In this document: positions 18,490 to 27,884 of the stretch, one piece after another
How the letters are laid out: the number at the start of each line of letters is the position of its first letter
Numbering within the stretch: position 1 is the first letter of the stretch
Origin: Pseudoalteromonas sp. R3
GTDB lineage: Bacteria > Pseudomonadota > Gammaproteobacteria > Enterobacterales > Alteromonadaceae
Direction: 5' to 3'
Length of the DNA: 64,000 nucleotides
Assembly: GCF_004014715.1 (NCBI RefSeq)
Contig: NZ_CP034835.1
Location: 3,658,001 to 3,722,000, forward strand
The notes under the pieces: generated by a model
What the model saw: only the letters and a program-made list of their open reading frames with translations
Database searches by the model: none
What the model was told of the DNA's origin: nothing
Made by a program: the position numbers and the translations under genes

Positions 18490-18531
18490 CAGACGTAAAA
18501 AAAGCGCCTTACGGCGCTTTTTTTACGTCTG
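18490..18531. terminator. Perfect 19-bp palindromic terminator
   Basis: Two perfect 19-base arms (18490-18508 and 18513-18531) flank TTAC; the GC-rich tip GGCGC is bordered by seven A and seven T. On the minus strand it begins a few bases after the stop of the kinase gene and separates it from the GH109 gene. Confidence 0.9.
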
Positions 18532-18536
18532 AAAAC

Positions 18537-19610
18537 TCAGGCTGCATCAATAATATGACTCAGCTGGACCTGTTTCTCGACGATGTCCCGATACAACGCA
18601 AACTGGTTTCTTGCACGCTGTAAGTTATGCTCAGAGTGTTTAGTGGCGAAATAATTATCTCCATCCAGATAATCGGTTAGAAAGCGTAAGCCAATCATAA
18701 AAGGCATGACTTTCGCGCCAAGAATGAAACTGTGCTTCTCAGTGTCAGTCAGGCTCGCTGACAGAGGGCCTTTGTAGCCTTTCACCAACGCAGCAAAGAT
18801 TTCTTCTCGTACCCGAACGTTTGCCAGGTTAATCGAATCTTCAGCTTCCGGAGAGCAAAAAGTTCTGACCATATCGCCAAAGTCATAGAACCAATAACCT
18901 GGCATACAGGTATCGAGATCAATGACGGCTCGTGCTTTATTTGACTCAGAACAGAACAGCATATTATTGATTTTAGTATCGTTATGACAAGCTCTCAATG
19001 GTAATTGCGCTTCCACATCGGCCACTTCTTGTGCCAGCGAAAATTGCGCTCGGCAAAACGCGATTTCTTCCTGACATAAGGCTGAACGTCCCTGTGGGTC
19101 GCGACTGAGAATATCTTCAAACATCTCAATGCGCATTGCCAGATTATGAAAATCCGGGATTACATGATGGAGCTGAGTTGCATCAAAGTCATCTAATGCA
19201 GATGCAAACTGACCAAAAGCATTCGCTGCAACGGCGGCTTTCAGTTCACTGTCGACGACATCTTCACTGTAACTGCCACCTATAAACTCTAACGCCCGCC
19301 AAACTTCGCCCTCAATATGCACCAGGTAGTCACCACTGACAGTCGATACATGACGAATGATCGCTAACTCATAGTCACCATTTTTAGCTTTACTTTCAAG
19401 GTGATGCTCTATTTTTCTGGCATTTTTAACTAATTGCTCAGGCTCTGGAAAAACAACTGTATTGAGTTTTTGCACAACCAAAGCACGCTGCTTATTTTTT
19501 AGCAACATTGTTGTATTTATATGTCCATTGCCGATAGGACGAAGAGAGACAGAGTCTCCATGCAGACCAAATTGCTGCGACAAGACTTCTGCAATTGCGC
19601 GATTTTTCAT
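18537..19610 (-). CDS. NahK-like sugar kinase (aminoglycoside phosphotransferase fold)
   Basis: A 357-residue kinase with the APH fold: PIGNGHINTTMLL near the N-terminus acts as the nucleotide loop, VVQKLN holds the ATP-binding Lys, and CHNDTKINNMLF plus VIDLDTCMPGYWFYDFGD are the catalytic loop and metal motif. These features are like N-acetylhexosamine 1-kinases (NahK). It follows a nucleotidyltransferase gene, fitting a route from free amino sugar to sugar-1-phosphate to nucleotide sugar. ATG 19610 is chosen because GAGG lies five bases upstream; an in-frame ATG at 19691 would overlap the preceding gene. The substrate is not proven. Confidence 0.75.
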   Translation of the reverse strand: MKNRAIAEVLSQQFGLHGDSVSLRPIGNGHINTTMLLKNKQRALVVQKLNTVVFPEPEQLVKNARKIEHHLESKAKNGDYELAIIRHVSTVSGDYLVHIEGEVWRALEFIGGSYSEDVVDSELKAAVAANAFGQFASALDDFDATQLHHVIPDFHNLAMRIEMFEDILSRDPQGRSALCQEEIAFCRAQFSLAQEVADVEAQLPLRACHNDTKINNMLFCSESNKARAVIDLDTCMPGYWFYDFGDMVRTFCSPEAEDSINLANVRVREEIFAALVKGYKGPLSASLTDTEKHSFILGAKVMPFMIGLRFLTDYLDGDNYFATKHSEHNLQRARNQFALYRDIVEKQVQLSHIIDAA

Positions 19611-19653
19611 TGTAACCTCATTGCCACTTTCAATACTGTGACAGGTGATAGGC

Positions 19654-20537
19654 TCATCCGTGACGTAGTTCATATAATAATCCTGAGACACTCTTTAATT
19701 CTTCTTTGTAAGTGATACCAAACCAGCGATCACAGGCGCGGTGCACTCGAACTCGCAGCAGGCCCTGCTTAATGCAGCTTTGGATACAGTCAGGTAAATA
19801 ATACTCGCTTTTGACATCGCTGTCATAATTTTCTAGAAACCGAGAAAACTCTGCTTCAAGCTGCGATAACAAGGTTTGCGTTACCCCCAGCAAGTCATCG
19901 AAGCCAGCGCAGATGCCGACAACTTAACCCGGCTACCTTCAGGCGAATTACCCGACAGACCATCATAACCTTGTTGAATATCCAGATATTCAACAACTTC
20001 TGATAACCAGTCTTTGTGAGTTTGGCATATTCCTCGATTTACGCCACCTTGTTGTGACAAAGTTTGCGCTAAGGGATAGCCAACAATAGCCATGTCACTT
20101 TGCTCTGGCCCTGCAAAGTGACAAACCAATTGCTTAAAAGCACCTGGGCCGTAATAGTCATCAGCCGTTATCACAATAGCTGCGCCAGGGATATGAGGTT
20201 TAGCACACAACAGTGCATGACCGGTTCCCCAAGGCTTTTGGCGTGACAAGGCTTTGTCGTTAAAACGCAGCGGCACATCCATGATGGCTTGCTCGACCAG
20301 CTCAACCTGCAGGTCGCCCGAAAGCCGCGGTAAAATTTGCTGCTCTATCAATGGCCTAATCAAACGGTTAATGACCAAGACTACGTGACGAACCCCGGCT
20401 GCATGTGCGTCCTGAATGCTCAGCTCCATGATGGTGCAGTTAAAGTCGGGCAGTTGTGCTATTTGCTTGTTACCACCAAACCGGGTGCCCAGACCCGCAG
20501 CCAGGATCACCAGACTCGGTTCCTTCCCAGTGTACAT
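19654..20537 (-). pseudogene. Sugar-1-phosphate nucleotidyltransferase, split by a frameshift
   Basis: The first ~217 codons encode the N-terminus of an NTP-transferase: LVILAAGLGTRFGGNKQ is the nucleotide-binding signature, ITADDYYG the metal-binding Asp motif, and KPWGTGHAL a substrate loop. That frame stops at 19881. The missing C-terminus (GFDDLLGV, YYLPDCIQ, WFGITYKEEL) is intact in the next frame from about 19910 to 19654. A single missing base near 19905-19915 explains the break, in a stretch without a long homopolymer. It could be a true pseudogene, a sequencing or assembly error, or, least likely, programmed frameshifting. The start ATG 20537 is taken instead of an upstream TTG. It precedes a NahK-like kinase. 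Confidence 0.8.
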
Positions 20538-20774
20538 AGACAATTTCCAGCCAATCAAAATTTAAACGGCTAGTGTACATAGCTTCGACATAAATTAAAA
20601 GTCGTTGTAAAAAGTGAGATAACCATCGCGCTTTAAATATCACAAAACGGTGAGAGAAAAGAGACTAAGACATTGAATTTTATTGATTTAATCGCATTTC
20701 TATGCGAATAAAGCCACGGCTCTACTCGCACTGCCAACAATGGGTCTAAATAAAAGTTCCAGTTTACGGAACAA

Positions 20775-22211
20775 TCATTCATGAAACTTTTGACACAGGT
20801 ATTTGATTTCCTGAAATTCCAGAAGCCCTTCTTTGGCTCCTTCGCGCCCCAGACCAGATTGCTTCATACCACCAAACGGGGCAACTGGGTTCGAAATCGC
20901 TCCTTCATTAATACCAATCATGCCATATTCAAGTGCCATCGACACCCGATGGATCTGAGACACATCCTGAGAATAGAAATAGGCGGCCAACCCTTCATTA
21001 ACAGTATTGGCCTGACGTATTACAGACTGTTCGTCATCAAATGTAATAACACTAACAACTGGCGCAAAAATCTCCTGATGGTAAATATCCATCTCCTCGG
21101 TAACACCCAGTAAGATAGTCGGTGCCATAAAGTTGCCGGCTCCGGCAACTCCCTTATAAACCCGCTGAGCCCCTTTGTTAAGCGCATCTTCAATCAACTT
21201 CTGCGCTTTGTCTTTGGCCTTAGCGTTGATCAGCGGTCCGATATCTGTATCCGCCTCTAATCCGTCACCAACCACCAGTTTTTCAACCGCATCAATGAGT
21301 GCATCTGTGAACGCTTTTTGTACATCCTGATGCACAAAAACCCGGTTGGCTGCCACACAGGTTTGTCCACCATTTCTAAACTTAGCAACCATCAAGCCAG
21401 CTAGCGCCTCACCTATATCAGCACTTGCAAAAACGATAAAGGGCGCATTACCTCCAAGCTCCATCGAGGTTCGTTTTACCGTGTCGGCACTTTGTGCCAA
21501 CAGCTTTTTACCCACCAACGTGGAGCCTGTGAAAGTCAGCTTGCGCACCACCGGGCTTGCCAGTAACGGAGCTACCAGCGCCTCAGCATCATCCGTTACC
21601 AGAACCTGAAAAGCACCGTCTTCAAATCCAGCTTGCAGCGCCAGCTTAACCAACGCGATAGCACTGAGCGGCGTTTCCTCTGATGGCTTGAGGATAAACG
21701 GACACCCTGCTGCATAAGCCGGCGCTACTTTGCGCGTGATCATCGCCAGTGGAAAATTCCAGGGCGTGATCCCTAACACCACACCGACAGGCTGTTTAAT
21801 CGCTGTCAGCTGATGATGTGAGGTATGTGATGGGATCACTTCACCATAGGCACGCCGGGCCTCTTCAGCAAACCACTGCACAAACCCCGCGGCATATCTG
21901 ACTTCGGCTTTCGCTTCACGCAGCGGTTTGCCCTGCTCTTTGGTCATCAGCTCAGCAAGCAGCGCTTCATTGTCCAGTATGAGCTGATACCAGCGCGTCA
22001 GCACCTCGGCTCGCTGCTGGGCCGGGCACTGTTTAAGGATATCAAAACATGCCAGCGCTGCGCTGAGCGCTTGTTCTGCGGCCTCGTGATCGGCAATGGA
22101 AACCGTCGCGATGGGTGCATCGTTGGCCGGGTTATGCACTGTTAATTGCCGCTGTGATTGCCAGGGGCTGCCATTCACCCATGAGTGGTTTTGTTCGGTG
22201 ATAAGTGTCAT
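20775..22211 (-). CDS. gabD: Succinate-semialdehyde dehydrogenase (NAD(P)+)
   Basis: An aldehyde dehydrogenase of 478 residues that would oxidise succinate semialdehyde to succinate in GABA degradation. Family marks are GITPWNFPLAMITRK (cofactor site), ELGGNAPFIVF with the catalytic Glu, and FRNGGQTCVAANR with the nucleophile Cys. The whole pattern matches GabD better than other ALDHs, but related semialdehyde substrates are possible. ATG 22211 is preferred to the codon at 22229 because AAGGAG lies eight bases before it. No gabT or GABA permease is nearby. Confidence 0.85.
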   Translation of the reverse strand: MTLITEQNHSWVNGSPWQSQRQLTVHNPANDAPIATVSIADHEAAEQALSAALACFDILKQCPAQQRAEVLTRWYQLILDNEALLAELMTKEQGKPLREAKAEVRYAAGFVQWFAEEARRAYGEVIPSHTSHHQLTAIKQPVGVVLGITPWNFPLAMITRKVAPAYAAGCPFILKPSEETPLSAIALVKLALQAGFEDGAFQVLVTDDAEALVAPLLASPVVRKLTFTGSTLVGKKLLAQSADTVKRTSMELGGNAPFIVFASADIGEALAGLMVAKFRNGGQTCVAANRVFVHQDVQKAFTDALIDAVEKLVVGDGLEADTDIGPLINAKAKDKAQKLIEDALNKGAQRVYKGVAGAGNFMAPTILLGVTEEMDIYHQEIFAPVVSVITFDDEQSVIRQANTVNEGLAAYFYSQDVSQIHRVSMALEYGMIGINEGAISNPVAPFGGMKQSGLGREGAKEGLLEFQEIKYLCQKFHE

Positions 22212-22271
22212 AGCAAACGCTCCTTCCATAACTGAACAGGGCCGCTAAATGCGGCCCTGTAGAGACAAAGA

Positions 22272-22610
22272 TTAATGTTCTTCGTTGACGATATTGAGGT
22301 TGTATTTAGGAATTTCCACAACCAAATCTTCGTCGGCAATCACCGCCTGACAGCCCAGCCGGGATTCGGCTTCCAGCCCCCACGCTTTATCAAGCATATC
22401 ATCTTCCAGCTCATCACTTTCTTCAAGCGAGTCAAACCCTTCGCGGATCACCACGTGACAGGTGGTACACGCACAGGATTTTTCACAGGCATGTGGAATG
22501 CTGATGCCATTTTTCAGTGCCACATCCAGTACAGTTTTGCCTGATTCAGCCTCAATAGCAGCGCCTTCAGGGCAAAGTTCTTCATGGGGTAAAAAGATAA
22601 TCTGTGGCAT
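22272..22610 (-). CDS. fdx: ISC-type [2Fe-2S] ferredoxin
   Basis: Electron donor for iron-sulfur cluster assembly. The 112-residue adrenodoxin-type protein has cluster ligands in ACEKSCACTTC (Cys42, Cys48, Cys51) and a fourth in RLGCQAV. The acidic stretch EESDELEDDML is characteristic of ISC ferredoxins. It is the last gene of the isc operon, one base after hscA. No iscX follows; the next gene is gabD. Confidence 0.96.
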   Translation of the reverse strand: MPQIIFLPHEELCPEGAAIEAESGKTVLDVALKNGISIPHACEKSCACTTCHVVIREGFDSLEESDELEDDMLDKAWGLEAESRLGCQAVIADEDLVVEIPKYNLNIVNEEH

Positions 22611-22611
22611 A

Positions 22612-24474
22612 TTACACCTCGTCTACCGACTGACCTTGCAGTGCGTGTTTAATTGATACATCCATACGGCGTGATGCAAACTCGCTGCTTGCCTCATCCA
22701 CCTGTTCTATTGCCGCTTTGATCGCTTGTGGATCTGTGGCCGTTAATCGTGCATTGTCAAGCTCGGCCATCGCACTACGCAGTGCTACAAGCTCTTGCTC
22801 GTTTAGCAACTCACTGTCGGTCGCCAAAGAGGCCTCCAGTGCTTCGAGGACACGTAACGCCTCAACTTGCTGCTCTTTAAGCATACGTGCCTGCATGTCT
22901 TCTTTGGCATTACTCATTGAATCTTTGAGCATCTGTGCAACCTGATCGTCACTCAGACCAAATGACGGCTTAACCTGAATTTCAGCCTGTACTTCAGTGG
23001 ATTTCTCCATCGCAGACACACTCAGCAAACCATCTGCGTCCACCTTAAAGGTTACGCGAATATGTGCCGCCCCTGCCGCCATTGGCGGAATGCCTTTAAG
23101 ACTGAACTTAGCCAAAGAGCGGCAATCATCAACCAGCTCTCGCTCACCCTGCAACACATGCAGTGACATGGCCGTCTGACCGTCTTTAAACGTAGTGAAC
23201 TCCTGAGCGCGGGCAACCGGAATGGTGGTGTTACGTGGAATGATCTTCTCAACCAGACCACCCATGGTCTCCAGTCCCAAGGATAAAGGTAGCACATCCA
23301 GCAACAGCATATCTGAGTCCGGTTTGTTACCGACCAAGATATCTGCCTGAATTGCGGCGCCCAGTGCAACCACTCTATCTGGGTCAATCGACGTCAGTGG
23401 AGGTTTAGCAAAAAAAGTTTCGACGGCGCTGCGGATCACTGGCATACGGGTTGAGCCACCCACCATCACCACGTCCAGCACCTCTTCTTTTTCAACGCCC
23501 GCATCTTTGAGCGCACGACGGCACGAACGTAGTGTTTTCTTAACCAATTCCTCTGCCAATTCAGCAAACTGCGCTTGGCTGATGGTCACGGTAAATTCCT
23601 GCTCACGTACAGGCAATTTCACGTTCACCGTTTCATAGCTGGTCAGCGCTTCTTTACACGCCTTGGCTTTGTTGATGAACAGGCGCAGCTCTTTGGCTGT
23701 CAGGTCGGTTAATCCGGTTTGCTGTTTAAAGGTATTCACCAATAGTGCATCAAAGTCGTCACCGCCCAGGCTTGAGTCGCCACCGGTGGCCAGTACTTCA
23801 AATACACCTTTATTCAGGCGCAGGATAGAAATATCAAAAGTACCACCGCCTAAATCATACACAGCAATCACGCCTTCCTGACCAGAGTCCAGACCATAAG
23901 CGACTGCCGCTGCGGTTGGCTCATTCAGTAAACGCAATACTTTAAGACCCGCGATTTCAGCGGCATCTTTGGTGCTTTGACGCTGTGCATCATCAAAATA
24001 GGCAGGTACAGTGATCACCGCCCCCATTACATCCTCACCACCGAAGCTTTCAACTGCGCGCTGATGGAGTGATTTAAGTATTTCAGCCGATGCCTGAACC
24101 GGACTGACAGGACCCGCACAGGTCTGAACAGCCAGGCTGCCCTGATGTTCAACAAAGGTATAAGGCAGCTGACCATAGCTGCTGGCAATTTCTTCAGCCG
24201 TTTTACCCAAAAAGCGTTTCACTGAGATCAAGGTATTTTCCGGATCCAGTGCCGCCTCTTGCTGCGCCGATTTACCGACGATGATTTGTTCGCCATGATA
24301 ACGAACCACAGAAGGCAACATCGCGTCGCCATTGATGTCGGTCAGGGTTTTGGTTTCGCCACTTTGAACCGTAGCAACCAACGAATTCGTGGTCCCCAGA
24401 TCTATCCCAATGGCCAGTTTATGTTCATGAGGTGCCGCGCTCTGCCCCGGCTCAGCAATTTGCAATAATGCCAT
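22612..24474 (-). CDS. hscA: Fe-S assembly chaperone HscA (Hsp70 family)
   Basis: A specialised Hsp70 that, with HscB, promotes transfer of the cluster from IscU. The 620 residues show [15 protein letters not shown] at the N-terminus, [14 protein letters not shown] in the ATPase, and [13 protein letters not shown] at the linker before the substrate-binding domain. Length and operon position match the family. The expected client motif LPPVK is present in the IscU encoded upstream. Confidence 0.97.
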   Translation of the reverse strand: MALLQIAEPGQSAAPHEHKLAIGIDLGTTNSLVATVQSGETKTLTDINGDAMLPSVVRYHGEQIIVGKSAQQEAALDPENTLISVKRFLGKTAEEIASSYGQLPYTFVEHQGSLAVQTCAGPVSPVQASAEILKSLHQRAVESFGGEDVMGAVITVPAYFDDAQRQSTKDAAEIAGLKVLRLLNEPTAAAVAYGLDSGQEGVIAVYDLGGGTFDISILRLNKGVFEVLATGGDSSLGGDDFDALLVNTFKQQTGLTDLTAKELRLFINKAKACKEALTSYETVNVKLPVREQEFTVTISQAQFAELAEELVKKTLRSCRRALKDAGVEKEEVLDVVMVGGSTRMPVIRSAVETFFAKPPLTSIDPDRVVALGAAIQADILVGNKPDSDMLLLDVLPLSLGLETMGGLVEKIIPRNTTIPVARAQEFTTFKDGQTAMSLHVLQGERELVDDCRSLAKFSLKGIPPMAAGAAHIRVTFKVDADGLLSVSAMEKSTEVQAEIQVKPSFGLSDDQVAQMLKDSMSNAKEDMQARMLKEQQVEALRVLEALEASLATDSELLNEQELVALRSAMAELDNARLTATDPQAIKAAIEQVDEASSEFASRRMDVSIKHALQGQSVDEV

Positions 24475-24530
24475 AATGCTCTTTCACTTTGGTGAAGCTG
24501 GTTGTCGCTGCAATATGCAGCTACACCGTA

Positions 24531-25055
24531 TCAGTCAAACAGGCTGTCTTCAATTCGAGACAACTCGTCTTTCAATTTATAAACAAACTTGAGTTTACGA
24601 ATATGATCCGCCGCGCGATGCAGGTCACCTTCGTCACTGCTCGCCAAAAGCTCACCCAAGCCGGCGCTATATTGCTGTTCCAGCTGTTTGGCCTGCGCTT
24701 CAAATGACTCGATTTCCGCTTCAGGATCGCCACTATGTTGAATGTCTTCCAGCGCTTCACGCAGCTCCATTTGCTGCATTAAAAAGGCAGGATCCTGCAG
24801 GGTTTGTTGCTCAGCACGGATATCAACACCGCGTTCACTCAACATATATTCCGCACGTTTCACGGGGTGCTTCAGCACTGCCAACGCATCGTTGATCTCT
24901 GCCGTCTTTTGCACCGCCAACAATTTTTCACGCTCGCCAAGGTGGGCAAACTTGTCAGGATGAACCGCGCGTTGCAGGTCAAGGTAACGCTGATTTAAAA
25001 CACTCAGATCAACTTGATAGCTGACAGGTAAATCGAATAATTCAAAATATCGCAT
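24531..25055 (-). CDS. hscB: Fe-S assembly co-chaperone HscB (J protein)
   Basis: J-domain partner of HscA that brings IscU to it. It has 174 residues, beginning MRYFELFDLPVSY, with the HPD motif in RAVHPDKFAHLGE and a C-terminal helical domain for IscU binding. The ATG at 25055 is chosen because it gives the conserved N-terminus; codons further upstream add residues not seen in the family. Confidence 0.95.
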   Translation of the reverse strand: MRYFELFDLPVSYQVDLSVLNQRYLDLQRAVHPDKFAHLGEREKLLAVQKTAEINDALAVLKHPVKRAEYMLSERGVDIRAEQQTLQDPAFLMQQMELREALEDIQHSGDPEAEIESFEAQAKQLEQQYSAGLGELLASSDEGDLHRAADHIRKLKFVYKLKDELSRIEDSLFD

Positions 25056-25071
25056 ACACATCCAATACAGC

Positions 25072-25095
25072 AAAGCCCTACCAAGGCAGGGCTTT
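25072..25095 (-). terminator. Hairpin between iscA and hscB
   Basis: AAAGCCCT and AGGGCTTT form an 8-bp stem with an 8-base loop in the iscA-hscB gap. There is no T-run beyond three T. It might lower transcription into the chaperone genes or protect the upstream mRNA. Confidence 0.35.
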
Positions 25096-25118
25096 CTATT
25101 TGTTAATCACAAGAGAGA

Positions 25119-25442
25119 TTAAACGGTGAAACTTTCGCCGCAGCCACACTCGTCCTTCTGATTCGGGTTATTGAATTTAAACCCTTCATTCAGACCTTCT
25201 TTGGTGTAGTCTAGCTCAGTGCCATCGATATACACTAGGCTCTTGGCATCGACGATGATCTTGACGCCCTTTTCTTCGAACACCTCATCGCCTTCGTCCA
25301 GCTCATCGACAAACTCGAGTACATAGGCAAGACCTGAACAGCCGGTCGTTTTAATGCCGACTCTCAGCCCAATGCCTTTACCGCGGTTGGCCAAAAAAGT
25401 CTGTACTCGGCCTGCCGCCGACTCTGTCAGTGTCACTGCCAT
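25119..25442 (-). CDS. iscA: A-type Fe-S carrier IscA
   Basis: A 107-residue A-type carrier that delivers iron-sulfur clusters to target enzymes. The three conserved cysteines are in [10 protein letters not shown] and the C-terminal DECGCGES. Located between iscU and hscB in the usual order. Confidence 0.96.
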   Translation of the reverse strand: MAVTLTESAAGRVQTFLANRGKGIGLRVGIKTTGCSGLAYVLEFVDELDEGDEVFEEKGVKIIVDAKSLVYIDGTELDYTKEGLNEGFKFNNPNQKDECGCGESFTV

Positions 25443-25451
25443 AGTTATCTC

Positions 25452-25835
25452 TTACTTCGCCTGTTTACTCTTGTAGTCTGCAATTGCAGCCTGGATCGCG
25501 TCTTCTGCCAGAATTGAACAGTGGATTTTCACTGGTGGCAACTCTAGTTCTGCGCTGATATCGGTATTCTTGATTTCTCCGGCTTCGTCAAGCGTCTTAC
25601 CTTTGACCCACTCAGTAACCAGTGAAGATGACGCAATGGCGCTGCCACAACCATAGGTTTTAAATTTCGCGTCTTCAATGATGCCTTGATCAGATACTTT
25701 GATCTGTAGCTTCATCACATCGCCACACGCCGGTGCACCAACCATACCAGTGGCCACACTCGGATCGTTTTTGTCTAATGACCCAACGTTACGTGGGTTT
25801 TCCACGTGGTCAATTACTTTATTACTGTACGCCAT
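25452..25835 (-). CDS. iscU: Fe-S cluster scaffold IscU
   Basis: Scaffold on which IscS-derived sulfur and iron are assembled. 127 residues. Ligand cysteines are Cys37 (APACGD), Cys63 (TYGCGS) and Cys106 (KIHCSI), with Asp39 near the first. LPPVK at 99-103 is the HscA recognition motif. Nine bases separate it from iscA. Confidence 0.97.
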   Translation of the reverse strand: MAYSNKVIDHVENPRNVGSLDKNDPSVATGMVGAPACGDVMKLQIKVSDQGIIEDAKFKTYGCGSAIASSSLVTEWVKGKTLDEAGEIKNTDISAELELPPVKIHCSILAEDAIQAAIADYKSKQAK

Positions 25836-25888
25836 AATTCTTTCCTCACTACCTGCCTATAGTATTAACTTGCTATACACGGATTTGC

Positions 25889-27103
25889 TTAATGGTGTGC
25901 CCATTCAACTGCATCTAAGTCCACGCCATCTTTGAACATTTCCCAAAGCGGTGACATCTCGCGCAGACGACCAATCGAGTCTTTGATGAGCTTAACGGTA
26001 TAATCGATTTCTTCTTCAGTGGTAAAACGGCCGATGCTGAAACGGATTGAGCTGTGCGCCAACTCATCGTTACGACCCAGTGCGCGCAGTACGTAAGATG
26101 GCTCAAGGCTTGCAGAAGTACATGCAGAACCAGATGACACGGCAATGTCTTTAACCGCCATCAGCAATGACTCACCCTCAACAAAGTTGAAGCTCAGGTT
26201 AACAATGCCAGGTACTGACTGGTCAATCGCACCATTGAAATACACTTCTTCCATATCCATCACGCCGTCCAGCAAACGCTTACGCAGTGTGCTGATGTGC
26301 GCATGATCTTTTTCGAAATCTTCTTTGGCAACACGGAAAGCTGTGCCCATGCCCACGATTTGGTGGGTTGCCAGTGTACCTGAACGCATACCACGTTCAT
26401 GACCACCACCGTGCATTTGCGCTTCAAGGCGTGCACGCGGCTTACGGCGAACATACAGTGCGCCAATGCCTTTAGGACCGTACACTTTGTGGCCTGAGAA
26501 AGACATAAAGTCTACTTTCAGCTGTTGCAGGTCAATCTGTACTTTACCGGCACTTTGCGCGGCATCGACATGGAACATGATTTTGCGCTCGCGACACATC
26601 TCACCAATAGTGGCGATATCCTGAATCACACCCAGCTCGTTATTAACGTGCATAACGCTTATCAAAATGGTGTCTTCGCGGATAGCGGCTTCAAGCTTTT
26701 TCAGATCCAGCAGACCGTTTTCTTCCACTTCCATATAAGTGACGTCGAAGCCCTGACGCTCCAGTTCACGACAAGTATCAAGCACAGCTTTGTGCTCGGT
26801 CTTAACGGTGATCACGTGCTTGCCTTTCTTCTGATAGAAGTTAGCCGCACCTTTGATAGCCAGGTTATTTGATTCTGTAGCCCCTGAGGTGAAAACAATT
26901 TCACGCGGATCGGCATTGATTAAATCAGCGATATCATTACGCGCCTGGTCAATCAGCTCTTCTGCCTGCCACCCGAAACGGTGCGAACGTGAGGCTGGAT
27001 TACCAAAATTACCATCCATCGTCAGGCACTGCATCATCTCATCTGCAACACGCTGATCAACCGGTGTGGTCGCTGCATAATCTAAATATATCGGTAATTT
27101 CAT
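25889..27103 (-). CDS. iscS: Cysteine desulfurase IscS
   Basis: PLP enzyme that takes sulfur from cysteine for Fe-S clusters, tRNA thiolation and other pathways. The start at 27103 gives the usual 404 residues and [20 protein letters not shown] precedes it. The PLP Lys lies in [10 protein letters not shown], and the persulfide Cys in [15 protein letters not shown]. Second gene of the isc operon, 23 bases after iscR. Confidence 0.97.
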   Translation of the reverse strand: MKLPIYLDYAATTPVDQRVADEMMQCLTMDGNFGNPASRSHRFGWQAEELIDQARNDIADLINADPREIVFTSGATESNNLAIKGAANFYQKKGKHVITVKTEHKAVLDTCRELERQGFDVTYMEVEENGLLDLKKLEAAIREDTILISVMHVNNELGVIQDIATIGEMCRERKIMFHVDAAQSAGKVQIDLQQLKVDFMSFSGHKVYGPKGIGALYVRRKPRARLEAQMHGGGHERGMRSGTLATHQIVGMGTAFRVAKEDFEKDHAHISTLRKRLLDGVMDMEEVYFNGAIDQSVPGIVNLSFNFVEGESLLMAVKDIAVSSGSACTSASLEPSYVLRALGRNDELAHSSIRFSIGRFTTEEEIDYTVKLIKDSIGRLREMSPLWEMFKDGVDLDAVEWAHH

Positions 27104-27126
27104 TTCTTTCTCCGCTAGACGCCAGT

Positions 27127-27618
27127 TTACAGCTGGCAACTCACTTGAATATTCTCTAATTGCTTCATTGCACTGTTAACCCCATTGTCCTGACGTGTGG
27201 CAACAGACTGCACATCAGAATTGGCGACTAACTCGGCGAGGGAAATACTGTTTAAAAACTCTTCTATACGCATACTTAAGTCCGACCACAGCGTATGTGT
27301 CAGACAACGCATGCCGCTTTGGCAGCCGCCGCCTTCTCCGTGACATCGGGTTGCATCTACGGATTCATCTACCGCAGCGATCACATCACCAACCGAGATA
27401 GTATGCGCGTCGCGGCCCAGCAAGTAGCCACCACCCGGTCCGCGAACAGAGCTAACTAAGCCATGTTTGCGTAAGCGGGCAAATAATTGTTCCAGGTATG
27501 ACAGGGAAATTTCCTGACGTTCGGAAATATCCGCAAGAGGCACGGGCCCAATATTTGCGTGTAGTGCGACGTCCAGCATCGCTGTCACTGCATATCTGCC
27601 TTTTGAAGTCAGTTTCAT
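27127..27618 (-). CDS. iscR: Fe-S sensing regulator IscR
   Basis: Rrf2-family repressor of the isc operon that is active when it holds a [2Fe-2S] cluster. The start at 27618 gives 163 residues with the canonical [17 protein letters not shown]-terminus. A winged helix-turn-helix is followed by the cluster ligands Cys92, Cys99 and Cys105, and a His after them. Three IscR-type operator sequences lie upstream, two overlapping promoters, so autoregulation is expected. Confidence 0.96.
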   Translation of the reverse strand: MKLTSKGRYAVTAMLDVALHANIGPVPLADISERQEISLSYLEQLFARLRKHGLVSSVRGPGGGYLLGRDAHTISVGDVIAAVDESVDATRCHGEGGGCQSGMRCLTHTLWSDLSMRIEEFLNSISLAELVANSDVQSVATRQDNGVNSAMKQLENIQVSCQL

Positions 27619-27649
27619 GCGTGCCCCCAGAAAAGTTATCAAGGCGCAA

Positions 27650-27682
27650 ATTGTAATTACCTGACTAAGATAGTCAAGTATT
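27650..27682 (-). promoter_or_regulatory. Proximal isc promoter with overlapping IscR site
   Basis: On the minus strand, -35 TTGACT (27672-27677), 16 bases, then -10 TACAAT (27650-27655). The interval ATACTTGACTATCTTAGTCA (27662-27681) plus GGTAAT matches the type 1 IscR operator pattern, so bound IscR would cover the -35. Confidence 0.75.
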
Positions 27683-27761
27683 AACCAACAACGAATCGCC
27701 CTGCACCATGCGGATAACACGTAGGTAGGTACTTACCTGACGTATTTAATCTGCGCTTATC

Positions 27762-27792
27762 GTAATACCTGACTAATTTCCTCAGGTATTAC
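27762..27792. promoter_or_regulatory. Perfect-dyad IscR-like operator
   Basis: GTAATACCTGA and TCAGGTATTAC are perfect 11-bp arms around a 9-base centre. This resembles the type 1 IscR site and is the most symmetric of the three in this gap. Confidence 0.6.
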
Positions 27793-27796
27793 GGAC

Positions 27797-27828
27797 ATTG
27801 TAATTACCTGAGTAATTTAGTCAAGTAT
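27797..27828 (-). promoter_or_regulatory. Distal isc promoter with overlapping IscR site
   Basis: A second TTGACT (27819-27824), 16-base spacer and TACAAT (27797-27802), with ATACTTGACTAAATTACTCA and GGTAAT across it. Spacing and hexamers are identical to the proximal promoter, which suggests duplication. Confidence 0.7.
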
Positions 27829-27847
27829 TTGCGTAAGAGATTATTGC

Positions 27848-27878
27848 AGCGTTTTGGTATATCTCATACCAAAACGCT
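27848..27878. terminator. 13-bp perfect hairpin between trmJ and iscR
   Basis: AGCGTTTTGGTAT and ATACCAAAACGCT are perfect arms around ATCTC, just after the trmJ stop on its strand. There is no T-run after the stem, so it is an atypical terminator or a 3' stabiliser. Confidence 0.45.
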
Positions 27879-27884
27879 AACTCT

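Noticed and set aside
20692..20772. Two small hairpins (TCGCAT/ATGCGA and GTTCC/GGAAC) after gabD
   Set aside because: Stems of five or six bases with no T-run are expected by chance in such a gap.
22272..27618. Horizontal transfer of the isc operon
   Set aside because: Gene order, lengths and motifs are normal for gammaproteobacteria.
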